Positions 27,011 to 34,729 of a stretch of 64,000 nt of DNA are shown here, piece by piece. The DNA comes from Paenibacillus flagellatus (lineage in GTDB: Bacteria > Bacillota > Bacilli > Paenibacillales > NBRC-103111), in NCBI RefSeq assembly GCF_003217775.1, contig NZ_QJVJ01000001.1, positions 124,001 to 188,000 of the forward strand, in the 5' to 3' direction. Below the pieces are notes generated by a model, which had not been told where the DNA came from, searched no databases, and saw nothing but the letters and a program-made list of their open reading frames with translations. The translations under genes and the position numbers were made by a program. Positions within the stretch are counted from its first letter, which is position 1. Each line of letters opens with the position of its first letter.

Positions 27011-27256
27011 ATGCCGGTAGTCATCCGGATGGGGAAAAGTCGCGTACCTGAACTACTCGCTAAGAAAGGAAAGACCCAGGTCGACCTAGCAGAGTTTCTC
27101 GAAGTGACCGAAGGCTTCGTATCACAAGTCTGCAGTGGAAAAAGTAAGCTGTCACCTCTTAATATGAAGAAAACAGCTTATTTCCTGGGCGTTCGAATGG
27201 ATGATTTAAACGAGTGGTTCATTACTGAAAACGGCGCGACGCAAGAGCTGAAATAG
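27011..27256 (+). CDS. Xre-family helix-turn-helix regulator (possible repressor)
   Basis: An 81-residue protein consisting mainly of a Cro/CI-type HTH (ELLAKKGKTQVDLAEFLEVT, then EGFVSQVCSGKSK). It is the only rightward gene in the prophage, has its own strong promoter (26939-26967) and AGAGGTG ribosome site, and so is a candidate for lysogeny or superinfection control, although the main repressor is usually beside the integrase. The c-di-GMP riboswitch on the opposite strand lies 80 bases past its stop codon and points at it. Confidence 0.85.
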   Translation: MPVVIRMGKSRVPELLAKKGKTQVDLAEFLEVTEGFVSQVCSGKSKLSPLNMKKTAYFLGVRMDDLNEWFITENGATQELK

Positions 27257-27334
27257 CTCTTTCCCCACCCGGACTTTAGCGGCACTAAAGTTCAACGATT
27301 AAAAAAAAGACGACCCTCATATCAACATCACCTC

Positions 27335-27416
27335 TTCGGCAGCTGGCTGGCATATCCCTGACCGGACGTAGCCCCTATAGTTTTGCGTCCCCGGCTTTCA
27401 CCGGGTTTGCCTTTTT
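27335..27416 (-). promoter_or_regulatory. c-di-GMP-I (GEMM-I) riboswitch aptamer
   Basis: Read on the minus strand, the sequence has the three hallmarks of the GEMM-I fold. GGCAAACC is followed by a GC-rich hairpin closed by a GAAA tetraloop. Then comes GGGGACGCAAA, the strongly conserved core. The 3' half ends in GCCAGCCAGCUGCCG, which completes the P1/P3 pairing. A promoter (TTTTCA, 17 bases, TATAAT at 27431-27436) sits just upstream so that transcription would start close to 27424. No typical terminator hairpin is seen before the A/T run at 27301-27308; a mini-frame (ATG at about 27319) with AGAGGTG in front might be the expression platform. Downstream lies the complement of the Xre gene and then 26690-26917. 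Confidence 0.88.
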
Positions 27417-27502
27417 CGGATTGTACTGGTATTATATAACGATATTTCCAGTTTGAAAACGGAAGGAACTGGAACATCGGTTATACCCCAATTGCATATA
27501 AT

Positions 27503-27775
27503 TTACTGCGACTTTTTATTTCGGTCGGTGCCCTTGCGGCCCGGCCTTTTTGTTTGCCCGTCCTCGAGCGCGTCGATCTGCGCGCAGACTTCATGCAACC
27601 ATTGCATATCACCGGCCTGATACGCGGCAAAGGACATGTTCTGGAGCGCCACAAGCTCCCAGCAATAGTTCGCGTTCGCCGCCATGCAATGGGTCATTTC
27701 GAGCACTTCGGCGTCGGTCAGCGGGCGCCGGCGCTGCGTGAGAAATAGCTCCGCCATACGAACATGAAAAGGCAT
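27503..27775 (-). CDS. small phage protein, DUF7667-like
   Basis: A 90-residue protein beginning MPFHVRMAELFLTQ and carrying LTDAEVLEMTHCMAANANYCW, a signature common in small proteins near the lysis end of Paenibacillus prophages. Function unknown. Its ATG overlaps the stop of the upstream gene by one base (TGATG), so the two are coupled. A basic tail rich in Lys follows. The 27257-27502 gap downstream holds the riboswitch and its promoter. Confidence 0.68.
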   Translation of the reverse strand: MPFHVRMAELFLTQRRRPLTDAEVLEMTHCMAANANYCWELVALQNMSFAAYQAGDMQWLHEVCAQIDALEDGQTKRPGRKGTDRNKKSQ

Positions 27776-28059
27776 CACTCCCACAGCGCCCACCACCCAA
27801 CGCAGGCCATCGTGCCAAGGACGATCACGCACCACGGGGCTACTGTCGTCTGGAAGCGCTCCCGCCGCCGGATACGCAGCGCCTCCGCCGCGATCGCCTG
27901 CATCTCCACCTTGGCGGCCGCCAGCGCGTCGTCGTGGGACAGACCAGCGTCCTCGTAGTGACGGAAGAGCCGTATCGTTTGCAGCGCGGCCCATTCCGGC
28001 GTACAGCCGGTGCCGTCGATCGCTTCCCGCAAAATATCGTCGCGAACCATCCATACCAT
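27775..28059 (-). CDS. small membrane-anchored phage protein
   Basis: A 94-residue protein with a soluble helical N-terminal part (about 65 residues) and a single C-terminal membrane segment (TTVAPWCVIVLGTMACVGWWAL, read as one hydrophobic stretch). AAGGAG is upstream. Function unknown; C-terminally anchored small proteins near lysis genes can act in lysis or exclusion, but nothing here proves that. Confidence 0.65.
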   Translation of the reverse strand: MVWMVRDDILREAIDGTGCTPEWAALQTIRLFRHYEDAGLSHDDALAAAKVEMQAIAAEALRIRRRERFQTTVAPWCVIVLGTMACVGWWALWE

Positions 28060-28137
28060 CTCCTTTTCGGTTTGATGGTACAGTTTATTCGGCTTGCTAA
28101 AAAAGTTGCTTGTCCACGAACATTTTGTTCAATCGAT

Positions 28138-28344
28138 TTAACATTGCTCGTCCAAATAGACGATTTGTTCGACCGGGAGCTTGACCACCTTCGCGATCCG
28201 GAGCACCGTCTCGAGCTCGGGCTGCACGTGCTGGTTCTCCCAACGATTGTACAGACTCCGACCGACGCCGAGCAGCTCGGCGAATTCCACCTGGTTCATG
28301 CGATGGTCGTGACGTATTTCTTTCAAACGGTTCTTAACCACCAT
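28138..28344 (-). CDS. Xre-family helix-turn-helix regulator
   Basis: A 68-residue Cro/CI-like HTH protein (LKEIRHDHRMNQVEFAELLG, then VGRSLYNRWENQHVQPEL). It is minimal in length, so it probably binds DNA as a dimer through the HTH alone. It lies at the end of the SOS-linked cluster of small genes (28437-29185) and could be a Cro-like or late regulator. Confidence 0.85.
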   Translation of the reverse strand: MVVKNRLKEIRHDHRMNQVEFAELLGVGRSLYNRWENQHVQPELETVLRIAKVVKLPVEQIVYLDEQC

Positions 28345-28436
28345 CCTCGATCACCTCACCGGATACATTCGGCGAAGCCGCTTGTCGAATCCTTTATCGA
28401 GGTATGGGAGGTTTTGACGAAAGAAAAACTCCGGAA

Positions 28437-28682
28437 TCATGCCCCGGAGCCGACTTTCATTATATCTAAAAATGGAACCTTCGTCGTCTCTCCATTCCGC
28501 TCCACGTGCACGAGCCGCGTCCTCGCATCAAGTACGGCGATCCGGCCGATGACCGGTTCCTCCCAACCCCATACGGTCAACGTGACCGTGCTTTCCTCGT
28601 CCTTGGCTTCAGATAGCTGGTTGCCAAGCTCCTCGAGCTCGAACTCGTCCCGCGTCGGCCGTTTCGATTTTGCTTTTGCCAA
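28437..28682 (-). CDS. YolD-like family protein
   Basis: An 81-residue protein whose last 45 residues (TLTVWGWEEPVIGRIAVLDA, later KVPFLDIMKV) match the YolD-like domain. YolD proteins are commonly next to SOS-inducible UvrX/Y-family polymerases in Bacillus and its phages. Here no polymerase is adjacent, but the cluster is behind a LexA-box promoter. Function is unknown. Confidence 0.82.
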   Translation of the reverse strand: MAKAKSKRPTRDEFELEELGNQLSEAKDEESTVTLTVWGWEEPVIGRIAVLDARTRLVHVERNGETTKVPFLDIMKVGSGA

Positions 28683-28718
28683 TCCGTCTCCTCCTCTCTC
28701 CGCTGCTTTCGGTCCGCT

Positions 28719-28982
28719 TCAATCGAATAATCCTCCAAGCCAAGGACTCGGTTTGGCGGGCTCGGCCTTGGCGATGATTAATTCGCTACCATGTATCACC
28801 CGAATCTGTCCGTCACGTAGCTCCACGTATCGCGCTTCGATCAGTCCTGTGATCGCCCTGCGAACCTGATCCTCGCGGCGCAAAGTGAAGCGGCAGATCC
28901 GTTTAATGTCCGGAACGCTCCACGCTTGCCCGTACAAGCTGTGAAGCACTCGAAGTACCTTACGCTCGCAATCGGTCAGCAC
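28719..28982 (-). CDS. winged-helix DNA-binding protein
   Basis: An 87-residue protein with a helix-turn-helix/winged-helix pattern (WSVPDIKRICRFTLRREDQV, then RRAITGLIEARYVEL). Its GTG start overlaps the end of the preceding gene by seven bases. It is part of the cluster behind the LexA box. Confidence 0.72.
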   Translation of the reverse strand: MLTDCERKVLRVLHSLYGQAWSVPDIKRICRFTLRREDQVRRAITGLIEARYVELRDGQIRVIHGSELIIAKAEPAKPSPWLGGLFD

Positions 28983-29185
28983 GCCGGCCGACCCCTCTCG
29001 ATCTCAACCGCCAGTATACCCGCGAGACGAAAAGTCCGGGGCGATTGGCTATCCTGACAATACGCTTTGATAACCGATTCCCCAACGTGCCGAATCATGA
29101 TCTTGTGTTTCGAAAGTTTACCGTCGTTCTCTCGATACACGATAACGACGGTCTGGCCGACATATTTCATCAGCTTCCTTTGCAC
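28976..29185 (-). CDS. small beta-rich phage protein, function unknown
   Basis: About 69 residues from a GTG at 29185 behind AAAGGAGGG. The sequence (KYVGQTVVIVYRENDGKLSK, later AGILAVEIE) is beta-rich and loosely resembles SH3-like or WYL-type domains. It is the first gene after the LexA-box promoter at 29209-29253 and is coupled to the winged-helix gene by a seven-base overlap. Confidence 0.6.
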   Translation of the reverse strand: MQRKLMKYVGQTVVIVYRENDGKLSKHKIMIRHVGESVIKAYCQDSQSPRTFRLAGILAVEIERGRPAC

Positions 29186-29208
29186 GACACATCGCCCTCC
29201 TTTAAACA

Positions 29209-29253
29209 AGAACATATGTTCCCATTATATTCGAAGGAATGTCATTTTTGCAA
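29209..29253 (-). promoter_or_regulatory. LexA-box (SOS) promoter of the small-regulator cluster
   Basis: On the minus strand TTGCAA (29248-29253) and TATAAT (29224-29229) are 18 bases apart. Directly downstream, covering the start of transcription, is GGAACATATGTTCT (29209-29222), with a perfect GAAC-ATAT-GTTC core matching the Bacillus LexA consensus at 13 of 14 positions. It would make 28976-28982-28437-28138 SOS-inducible. Confidence 0.75.
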
Positions 29254-29296
29254 GATACGTCAAAAATGTAATGTGAGCCTCGTTGCCGCAGGAACA

Positions 29297-29329
29297 GAAA
29301 AAAGCCCCGCCAACCGAAGCCAGCGGGGC
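29297..29329 (-). terminator. terminator after the endolysin gene
   Basis: Stem GCCCCGC (29304-29310) and GCGGGGC (29323-29329) is followed on the minus strand by TTTTTT. It ends the lysis operon. Confidence 0.8.
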
Positions 29330-29351
29330 AAATTTCCAAGCGCTTGGGATT

Positions 29352-30122
29352 TCACTCGTACGGTATCCCAATCTCTTTCCGGAGCGCCGACGCCGCAAAA
29401 TGGGCAGCTTGACGCACCTGTTCGTCCGCTGACGCACCGTAAAGGGCGCCGAGTACCGAAATAACCTTCGCGGCCGCAGGGGCGTCAAAAAGCGGCTCAG
29501 GCGGTTTGACAACGGGTGGCTCCGACTTGGCCGGCGGAAACGTGTTCCACCAGCCCTCCGAGCCGTATGATTCGTCGTAATCGATGCCGATCCCGTTCAC
29601 GGTGACGTCGTTCTTGTACTGGTAGATATGTATCCCGTCCGCTTTCCGGCCCCGACTCCATGCATACGTCTGCCAGTACCGAGAGCACACGGCGGCGCCT
29701 TTCACCGCCTCGATTACAGCGAACGAACCGTACACGCCCGTCGGGTAACCCGGCGTCGCCTCGCTGCAGGCACGAATGTACTCGATGACGGTCGGCATCT
29801 GCGCGGCCGTTGCGTCGAAGTCCACGGCGAAGTAGATCGCGGAGCCCGCTGGCTGCCCGAGCTCGGCCGCCAGCTGCAGCGCCGCCGCTCCGTCCGTAAG
29901 GCCCGCTGCTCGGCCGCCGAGCGCCCGGTCCGCTGTTGTTTCGAAGACCGAGACGATCTGGAGGCCGGCGGCGCTGATCCGGTCCGCCTCCTCCCGGGTC
30001 AGGCGCTTCCAGCTATTTTGGACAGGCGTCAGGTACCGGCAGACGAACGCGAAGCCGTCCCGCCTAAAAGCGGCCGCCGTAGCGGCCGTGAGCGGCGTTG
30101 CGCAATCAAACCCCTTTGCCAT
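29352..30122 (-). CDS. endolysin with DUF1906 glycoside-hydrolase-like domain
   Basis: A 256-residue protein. Residues 1-195 form the DUF1906 (Rv2525c-like) TIM-barrel domain: MAKGFDCATPLT, GFAFVCRYLT, IYFAVDFDA and GVYGSFAVIEA are visible, with acidic residues at the expected strand ends (FDC, VDFD). After a proline-rich linker a 50-residue helical tail may help cell-wall binding. It overlaps the holin gene by 17 bases and would degrade host peptidoglycan. A catalytic mechanism is not proven for the family. Confidence 0.86.
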   Translation of the reverse strand: MAKGFDCATPLTAATAAAFRRDGFAFVCRYLTPVQNSWKRLTREEADRISAAGLQIVSVFETTADRALGGRAAGLTDGAAALQLAAELGQPAGSAIYFAVDFDATAAQMPTVIEYIRACSEATPGYPTGVYGSFAVIEAVKGAAVCSRYWQTYAWSRGRKADGIHIYQYKNDVTVNGIGIDYDESYGSEGWWNTFPPAKSEPPVVKPPEPLFDAPAAAKVISVLGALYGASADEQVRQAAHFAASALRKEIGIPYE

Positions 30123-30573
30123 TGTCCGACTCCCCTTTCTGCTTCAGCTGCTCGAGGAATTTAACGAGACCTGGCGGCAACTGAACGCCGATCGGCCCGA
30201 GGTTTTCGACAACCGACAAACCTTCGCGGCCGGCGTAAAAGTACACGGCCAGCGTTCGAAAAATCGGCGTGTCGCCGCCGACCCATTGGTCAGCCATGGC
30301 CGCGAGCGCGATGACGCCGAGAATCACGCCTTTTCTGACACCGCCCCAAAACATCTTTTCACTGGTGACTGCTCTCGTTTTGAGGGCTCCCAGGACGCCC
30401 GTAGCGTAATCGGCGATCATCAAAGCGACCAGAACCTGCAGGGCGATATCCCAGCCGCCGAGGGCGGATGCCAACAGCCCGGCGATGGCGCTCAACCCTC
30501 CAAACGCGAATTCCTTCCCCGTGCTGCCGGCCGCGGCCGACGTAATCGTCGCTACAAACAATTTAACCCCCAT
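30106..30573 (-). CDS. holin (toxin secretion/phage lysis holin family)
   Basis: A 155-residue protein with three or four hydrophobic segments and the holin_4 signature ALMIADYATGVLGALKTRAV followed by SEKMFWGGVRKG. The ATG at 30573 has AGAGG nine bases upstream; the frame is open further upstream but without phage-like sequence. The gene directly precedes and overlaps the endolysin gene. It would permeabilise the membrane to release the endolysin at the end of infection. Confidence 0.88.
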   Translation of the reverse strand: MGVKLFVATITSAAAGSTGKEFAFGGLSAIAGLLASALGGWDIALQVLVALMIADYATGVLGALKTRAVTSEKMFWGGVRKGVILGVIALAAMADQWVGGDTPIFRTLAVYFYAGREGLSVVENLGPIGVQLPPGLVKFLEQLKQKGESDNGKGV

Positions 30574-30601
30574 AAACTCCATCCTCTCCCGCCCGAAGGC
30601 A

Positions 30602-30631
30602 ATAAAATAGCCCCGGATCGGCTCCGGGGCG
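30602..30631 (-). terminator. terminator between tail and lysis genes
   Basis: Stem GCCCCGGA/TCCGGGGC (30610-30617 with 30623-30630) is followed by TATTTTATT on the minus strand. It may lower readthrough from tail genes into the lysis cassette. Confidence 0.62.
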
Positions 30632-30637
30632 CGTAAA

Positions 30638-30856
30638 TTAGGATTGCGGAAAAGCGATTGCCATCGTGTCGTCGTACTCCTGCTGCGTAATCCAGCCTTG
30701 CTCGAGCGCGTTGTCAATCTGCGCCACGGTAAAAGTTTCGGCGGCGTATTGCTTGACCGGCTGGACGTACGCGGCGGGGATGTCGGCGAAGCTTTGCGTG
30801 CCATACAGGTAGATGTTGCGGGCGTACGTGTTGGTCCGAAACGCGTAGATCGGCAT
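30638..30856 (-). CDS. XkdX-like small phage protein
   Basis: A 72-residue protein (MPIYAFRTNTYARNIYLYGT, later GWITQQEYDDTMA). The C-terminal W-I-T-x-x-E-Y-x-x-T motif is typical of the XkdX family located just before the holin in PBSX-type phages. The ATG at 30856 is 8 bases from AGGAGGTGA. Function unknown. Confidence 0.78.
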   Translation of the reverse strand: MPIYAFRTNTYARNIYLYGTQSFADIPAAYVQPVKQYAAETFTVAQIDNALEQGWITQQEYDDTMAIAFPQS

Positions 30857-30877
30857 GTCCCTGTTCACCTCCTCCCA

Positions 30878-31273
30878 TTAATCAAGGCCAAGCTGCCCGA
30901 ACACGAAATCCATAAAGGCCGCCATGTCCGTGTTGGTCTGTGCCAACTGCTGGAGCAAGGCGGCCTTATCTTGTTCAAGGCGTGCAATTTTTTGTTCCGG
31001 CGTCTCCGGCTGCGGCGCATTCCGGATCGCGTCGATCTCCTCGGGCGTCAACGCCTCCGCCCACTCCCCTGTGGCGAGGTCGAAGCGCGGCTTATACAGC
31101 CCCGGCGGTAATGGGACGGCCACGCGGTATCCGACGAGGACCGGTTCGGGTTCCGGCGTCTCCTCCGTCGGCGCGGGCGTCTCGTAGATTTCGGCGACGC
31201 CTTTCTCGTCAAGCGTTACGAGCTCCGGTTCGATGAATTGGCCGTCGAGGCCGATTTTATATGCTTCTTTCAC
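30878..31273 (-). CDS. XkdW-like tail-associated protein
   Basis: A 131-residue acidic protein with a proline/glutamate-rich middle (PTEETPEPEPV) and a coiled-coil C-terminus (EQKIARLEQDKAALLQQLAQ). Position between fibre and XkdX-like genes fits XkdW. It might help assemble or attach the fibre; the role is inferred from context. Confidence 0.68.
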   Translation of the reverse strand: MKEAYKIGLDGQFIEPELVTLDEKGVAEIYETPAPTEETPEPEPVLVGYRVAVPLPPGLYKPRFDLATGEWAEALTPEEIDAIRNAPQPETPEQKIARLEQDKAALLQQLAQTNTDMAAFMDFVFGQLGLD

Positions 31274-31285
31274 GGTCAGCTCTCC

Positions 31286-33865
31286 TTACTGCTCTGCTCG
31301 GAATTTGATATTGCTCAAATCCAAGGCGTTGTTTGACCCGACTCGGAAAATCTCGACATTGCCCGACGCACGGACCGTAGCAAACGCCGGATAGCTATTT
31401 GCAGCGCCAGAATCATAGTTCGCAATGGGGAACCTTCTATTTTTGCTTGGCCTGTACCCGGGAGGGAGAATGAGAATAACGGTATCGTTCGCAGTAACCC
31501 CGCCCGAGATAACCCCGACAAGGCTTACCTCGTTTTGGTCGTTCTTCGTGTATCCTGCCGCATCAGCCCCGCTCGACCAGCCATTCAGTAGCCCCGGTGT
31601 AATGTAACCCGGCTGCTGCTTCCCGGCCTTCTGCGTTTGCAGCACGGAAACGTCCCGCCGAAGCCCGGTTATCGCCTCGACCGCATCGTCGACCGTTTCG
31701 CGGATGTTCGCCGTCACGACTCCGGTTATCGAAGCCGGGGCTATGCCGAGCGCGAACGTGTCCAGCGCGAAGTATGTGACGGAGTAGGCGGCGGTCGGGT
31801 CGAAATTCGCATTGTCGGCGTAAGCCCGCACTTTCCCGTTCGCAACCGTAGTGTCCCTCGTCCATTTACCCGTGTCGTCGACACCGCCCTTGTAGAAGCG
31901 ATAAATCGTATTTGCCCGATACTTGAACAAAGATGACGGATAGTTCGTGTTGTTGACCTGATTGTTCGTTCCGGTCGCGTATGGCTTCGCCGCCTCCCGC
32001 ACCACGATGCCCGTCCCTAATTCGATCTGATTCGGTCCGTCATGTAGAAGCAGCTCGCCCTCGTAGTTGACCGTCTCGGTTACGGATTGTGCGAGTTGGT
32101 ATTGCAGGCGGTATGACTCCCAATTTTTAATCCCGGTATTGTTGGGTGCTGGCTGGGTCGGCAGGGTTGTGGTAAATCCGGGATAGCTACCGTTGTGCCG
32201 GATATACTCGTACTGCGGCAACCAAGCTTTCGTCCCCGATCCGTTATAAACCGAGTCTACCCCGCCTTCAAGTTGGTACATCTTCCAGCCCATGAAATAC
32301 GCCTTTATTTCTTCCGGCGTGACGTTAGTATAGTTGTCTCCCCAGCCAGAATCAGTTGCGGAAACAGTAATACTTATGGTGTTTGCTGGTGAATAGAGCG
32401 TGCTTTGGTCTGCCGCAGTATACGATCCATTACTATTTTTAAGCGGCTTGCCATCATACTTTAAAACCACTTCGCTATTTGTAACGCCGCCATTTACTGT
32501 CGCCGCCACCATTTTAAATCCTGTTCCATTGGAACCAAGCCCCCACACCAGCGAACCATCCAACGTCATTTCCCGGAACCGCCGCGTAATCGTCTTCCCT
32601 TCCAGCACATCCGCGACACTGCCGTCGACGTTCGATCGGAGCTGACAGTCGGGCAGGAACAAATACGACAGCTTTTGCGGTTCAAACGGCAGCGCGGACG
32701 AGCCGACATTCATTCGGAAATTACTGAATGTAAATGTGCCTGTCGTATTACCGTGCACGACAAGTGCTACACGGATTTTTTTGATGTTTGCAGGGATCGC
32801 ATACGTTAGAGTTTGGACACCATTCAAAGTGCCGGGGCTGGATGCACCGAACTGCATTCCGCCGTCATCCGGTACGAGGGATATGTCCAAATAACCGCCA
32901 CCAGATCCTACACCGTTCACACTCGATATATCTACCGAGACGGTATAGGTCTGACCGGGAACAACGGTTGCATAAAACCCGTAGATATCATAATCGGAAC
33001 TGGACTTTGTATCGGTCACCTTATACGGTTCTACAACCGTCCAATTCGACCCACTGAAGCCGGTACACTCTGAAGACGGCGGGAATAGATTCTTACCCGG
33101 ATTCATCGCATAGACCGCGTTGACCGACTTCATGTCGTCGACGTACGGGTATTTGGCGGCGATATATTTTTGCGCGTCGGATGCGGACAGGCCGTCGATG
33201 TACGTTTTTTCGGCCGCCGTGATTTCGTAGAGCTGGAAAGCATCGAATCCGGCGAGCGGCGCTTCGGTCGCGGTACCCTCTACGAGTCCGAACGCGTATA
33301 GCGTTGTTGCCGTAGGCTTGAACGTGACGTACATCATCCGCCATTTTGTTACGTCTCCGGCGACAAGTCCCGTAGATGCACCACCGGAAGCATTGCCCGG
33401 GGTCGTACCAATAGCAATCCCCGCTCGATGATCCGAGCGTACATAGCCCGAAAACAAATAAAATTTTGACGTATCCAATACAGCCGGAGCTAACCGATGC
33501 AGGATCGCGACGGAATTTGTAAGCGAGCCCTGTATCGTCAAGGATTGCGTTCCGAGCACCTTGCTAGAGTCCGGCGTGACGGATGCCGTGCCTTCCGTCG
33601 CATAACCCGCCCATCGAGTCGTTATCTCGAAATTCCCGTCGCGACCGAGATAATTGACAAGCGTTCGCCCGGTCGTCCGAAGCTCCTTGAACCGCGACGT
33701 CCGCTCCGCGTTGACGATGCTGACGCCCTGCGGGATGGTGACGGGGATGTCGGCGCCCGGGTCGATCTGCGTATGCGCGTCCTTGATCCCCTGCTCCCAG
33801 CGGTTCGCGTCCGCTTCCGTGACCGTCTCTCCGTACTGCCAATTCGTTTTTGCGTTGTAAGGCAA
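31286..33865 (-). CDS. tail fibre / receptor-binding protein
   Basis: An 859-residue protein. The N-terminus (MPYNAKTNWQYGETVTEADA) is typical of baseplate-attached fibres in Firmicute phages. The middle contains carbohydrate-binding-like beta-sandwich regions (around residues 260-390) and repeats of short beta segments. The C-terminus (YRPSKNRRFPIANYDSGAAN) resembles fibre tip domains. The middle (about 32.3-33.1 kb) is visibly richer in A/T than the flanks, suggesting exchange of a receptor-binding module. Confidence 0.85.
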   Translation of the reverse strand: MPYNAKTNWQYGETVTEADANRWEQGIKDAHTQIDPGADIPVTIPQGVSIVNAERTSRFKELRTTGRTLVNYLGRDGNFEITTRWAGYATEGTASVTPDSSKVLGTQSLTIQGSLTNSVAILHRLAPAVLDTSKFYLFSGYVRSDHRAGIAIGTTPGNASGGASTGLVAGDVTKWRMMYVTFKPTATTLYAFGLVEGTATEAPLAGFDAFQLYEITAAEKTYIDGLSASDAQKYIAAKYPYVDDMKSVNAVYAMNPGKNLFPPSSECTGFSGSNWTVVEPYKVTDTKSSSDYDIYGFYATVVPGQTYTVSVDISSVNGVGSGGGYLDISLVPDDGGMQFGASSPGTLNGVQTLTYAIPANIKKIRVALVVHGNTTGTFTFSNFRMNVGSSALPFEPQKLSYLFLPDCQLRSNVDGSVADVLEGKTITRRFREMTLDGSLVWGLGSNGTGFKMVAATVNGGVTNSEVVLKYDGKPLKNSNGSYTAADQSTLYSPANTISITVSATDSGWGDNYTNVTPEEIKAYFMGWKMYQLEGGVDSVYNGSGTKAWLPQYEYIRHNGSYPGFTTTLPTQPAPNNTGIKNWESYRLQYQLAQSVTETVNYEGELLLHDGPNQIELGTGIVVREAAKPYATGTNNQVNNTNYPSSLFKYRANTIYRFYKGGVDDTGKWTRDTTVANGKVRAYADNANFDPTAAYSVTYFALDTFALGIAPASITGVVTANIRETVDDAVEAITGLRRDVSVLQTQKAGKQQPGYITPGLLNGWSSGADAAGYTKNDQNEVSLVGVISGGVTANDTVILILPPGYRPSKNRRFPIANYDSGAANSYPAFATVRASGNVEIFRVGSNNALDLSNIKFRAEQ

Positions 33866-33868
33866 GTC

Positions 33869-34153
33869 CTACACCTCCATGGTCTTGATCGTTTGCTTGA
33901 TGACCGTGTCCGTCGTGATCGGGACGAATACGTTGTTGGAGCTGACAAGCTGCCCGGTGGCGCTGCGCAGCTCGATGAGCGTGATCTCCGAGACGGATCC
34001 GGCCGGAACAAGGAACTCCATCAGCAGCACGTTCCCGGTCGTCTGCTTGATTTGGAACGTTGTGATCTCGTAAGCCCCGCCGTTCAGCACGACTTTCGCG
34101 ATCTTGTCGTCGGTGTACTCGGTCAGCTCAGCTAAGTAGCCTGCATCGATCAT
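33869..34153 (-). CDS. baseplate/tail-associated protein upstream of the fibre
   Basis: A 94-residue protein starting MIDAGYLAELTEYTDDKIAK, with AGGAGG 10 bases upstream of the ATG. It has the pattern of a small beta-sandwich protein found between YmfQ/XkdU and the fibre gene in Paenibacillus prophages. A structural or adaptor role is likely. It overlaps the end of the upstream gene by four bases. Confidence 0.7.
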   Translation of the reverse strand: MIDAGYLAELTEYTDDKIAKVVLNGGAYEITTFQIKQTTGNVLLMEFLVPAGSVSEITLIELRSATGQLVSSNNVFVPITTDTVIKQTIKTMEV

Positions 34154-34722
34154 TTTACTTGCACCTCCTGCCCACGCGCGGCGAACGGCGTTTGCCCGAT
34201 CTTCCAAGTCGTCGACAGCTGGGTCATCCGGTTCAGCGGGATTTTATAGATGCGCTCCTGCAGCCCGATTTGCGCGGCGAGCGCCGTCGACTGGATATAG
34301 ACCAGGTTGGCCGGCTTGACCGTCTTGATCGTGTACTCCATCTCTTTGAAGATCGCCGCGTCCGGGATATCCACGGTCACCTTCAGGACGAAATTCTGGA
34401 CATCGACCTCAACCGTGGCCTTGCCGGCGCCGACGAGGAAATCGAGCCGATCCTGCAAATACCTAACCGTAAACGGCGGTTTCGTCGTATACCGGTTGAT
34501 GATCCGGATCTTCCGGAAGTCGAGCGATTCGTTCGTCGGGTCCGCCTTGATGTTAAGCTGCTGCTCGCGCCGTTTGATCGCCGCCTCGCTGGACGTCATG
34601 ACGAATTGATCGTCGAGCAGCTGCTCGATCGCGCCGGCCAGATCGTCCAGCTCTACGTCCTCGGTTTCCATTAGCTCGACAAAATCCTTGATGTCCCGGT
34701 ACAGCTCCGGCAAGTACGTCAT
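34150..34722 (-). CDS. XkdU/YmfQ-like baseplate protein (DUF2313)
   Basis: A 190-residue protein (MTYLPELYRDIKDFVELMET, later IKRREQQLNIKADPTNESLDF read as the family hallmark). It belongs to the YmfQ/gp48-type tail proteins that sit beside baseplate J in contractile-tail phages. The start at 34722 has a partial ribosome site in the end of the previous gene; an ATG at 34740 is an alternative. Confidence 0.8.
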   Translation of the reverse strand: MTYLPELYRDIKDFVELMETEDVELDDLAGAIEQLLDDQFVMTSSEAAIKRREQQLNIKADPTNESLDFRKIRIINRYTTKPPFTVRYLQDRLDFLVGAGKATVEVDVQNFVLKVTVDIPDAAIFKEMEYTIKTVKPANLVYIQSTALAAQIGLQERIYKIPLNRMTQLSTTWKIGQTPFAARGQEVQVK

Positions 34723-34729
34723 GAGCGGC

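Noticed and set aside
27257-27308. Hairpin ACTTTAG-N5-CTAAAGT as terminator of the Xre gene
   Set aside because: Short AT-rich stem, not followed by T on either strand; the later A/T run is too far away.
28117-28130. Second possible LexA box (CGAACATTTTGTTC)
   Set aside because: The half-sites are five, not four, bases apart, which does not fit the Bacillus LexA consensus. No good promoter is aligned with it.
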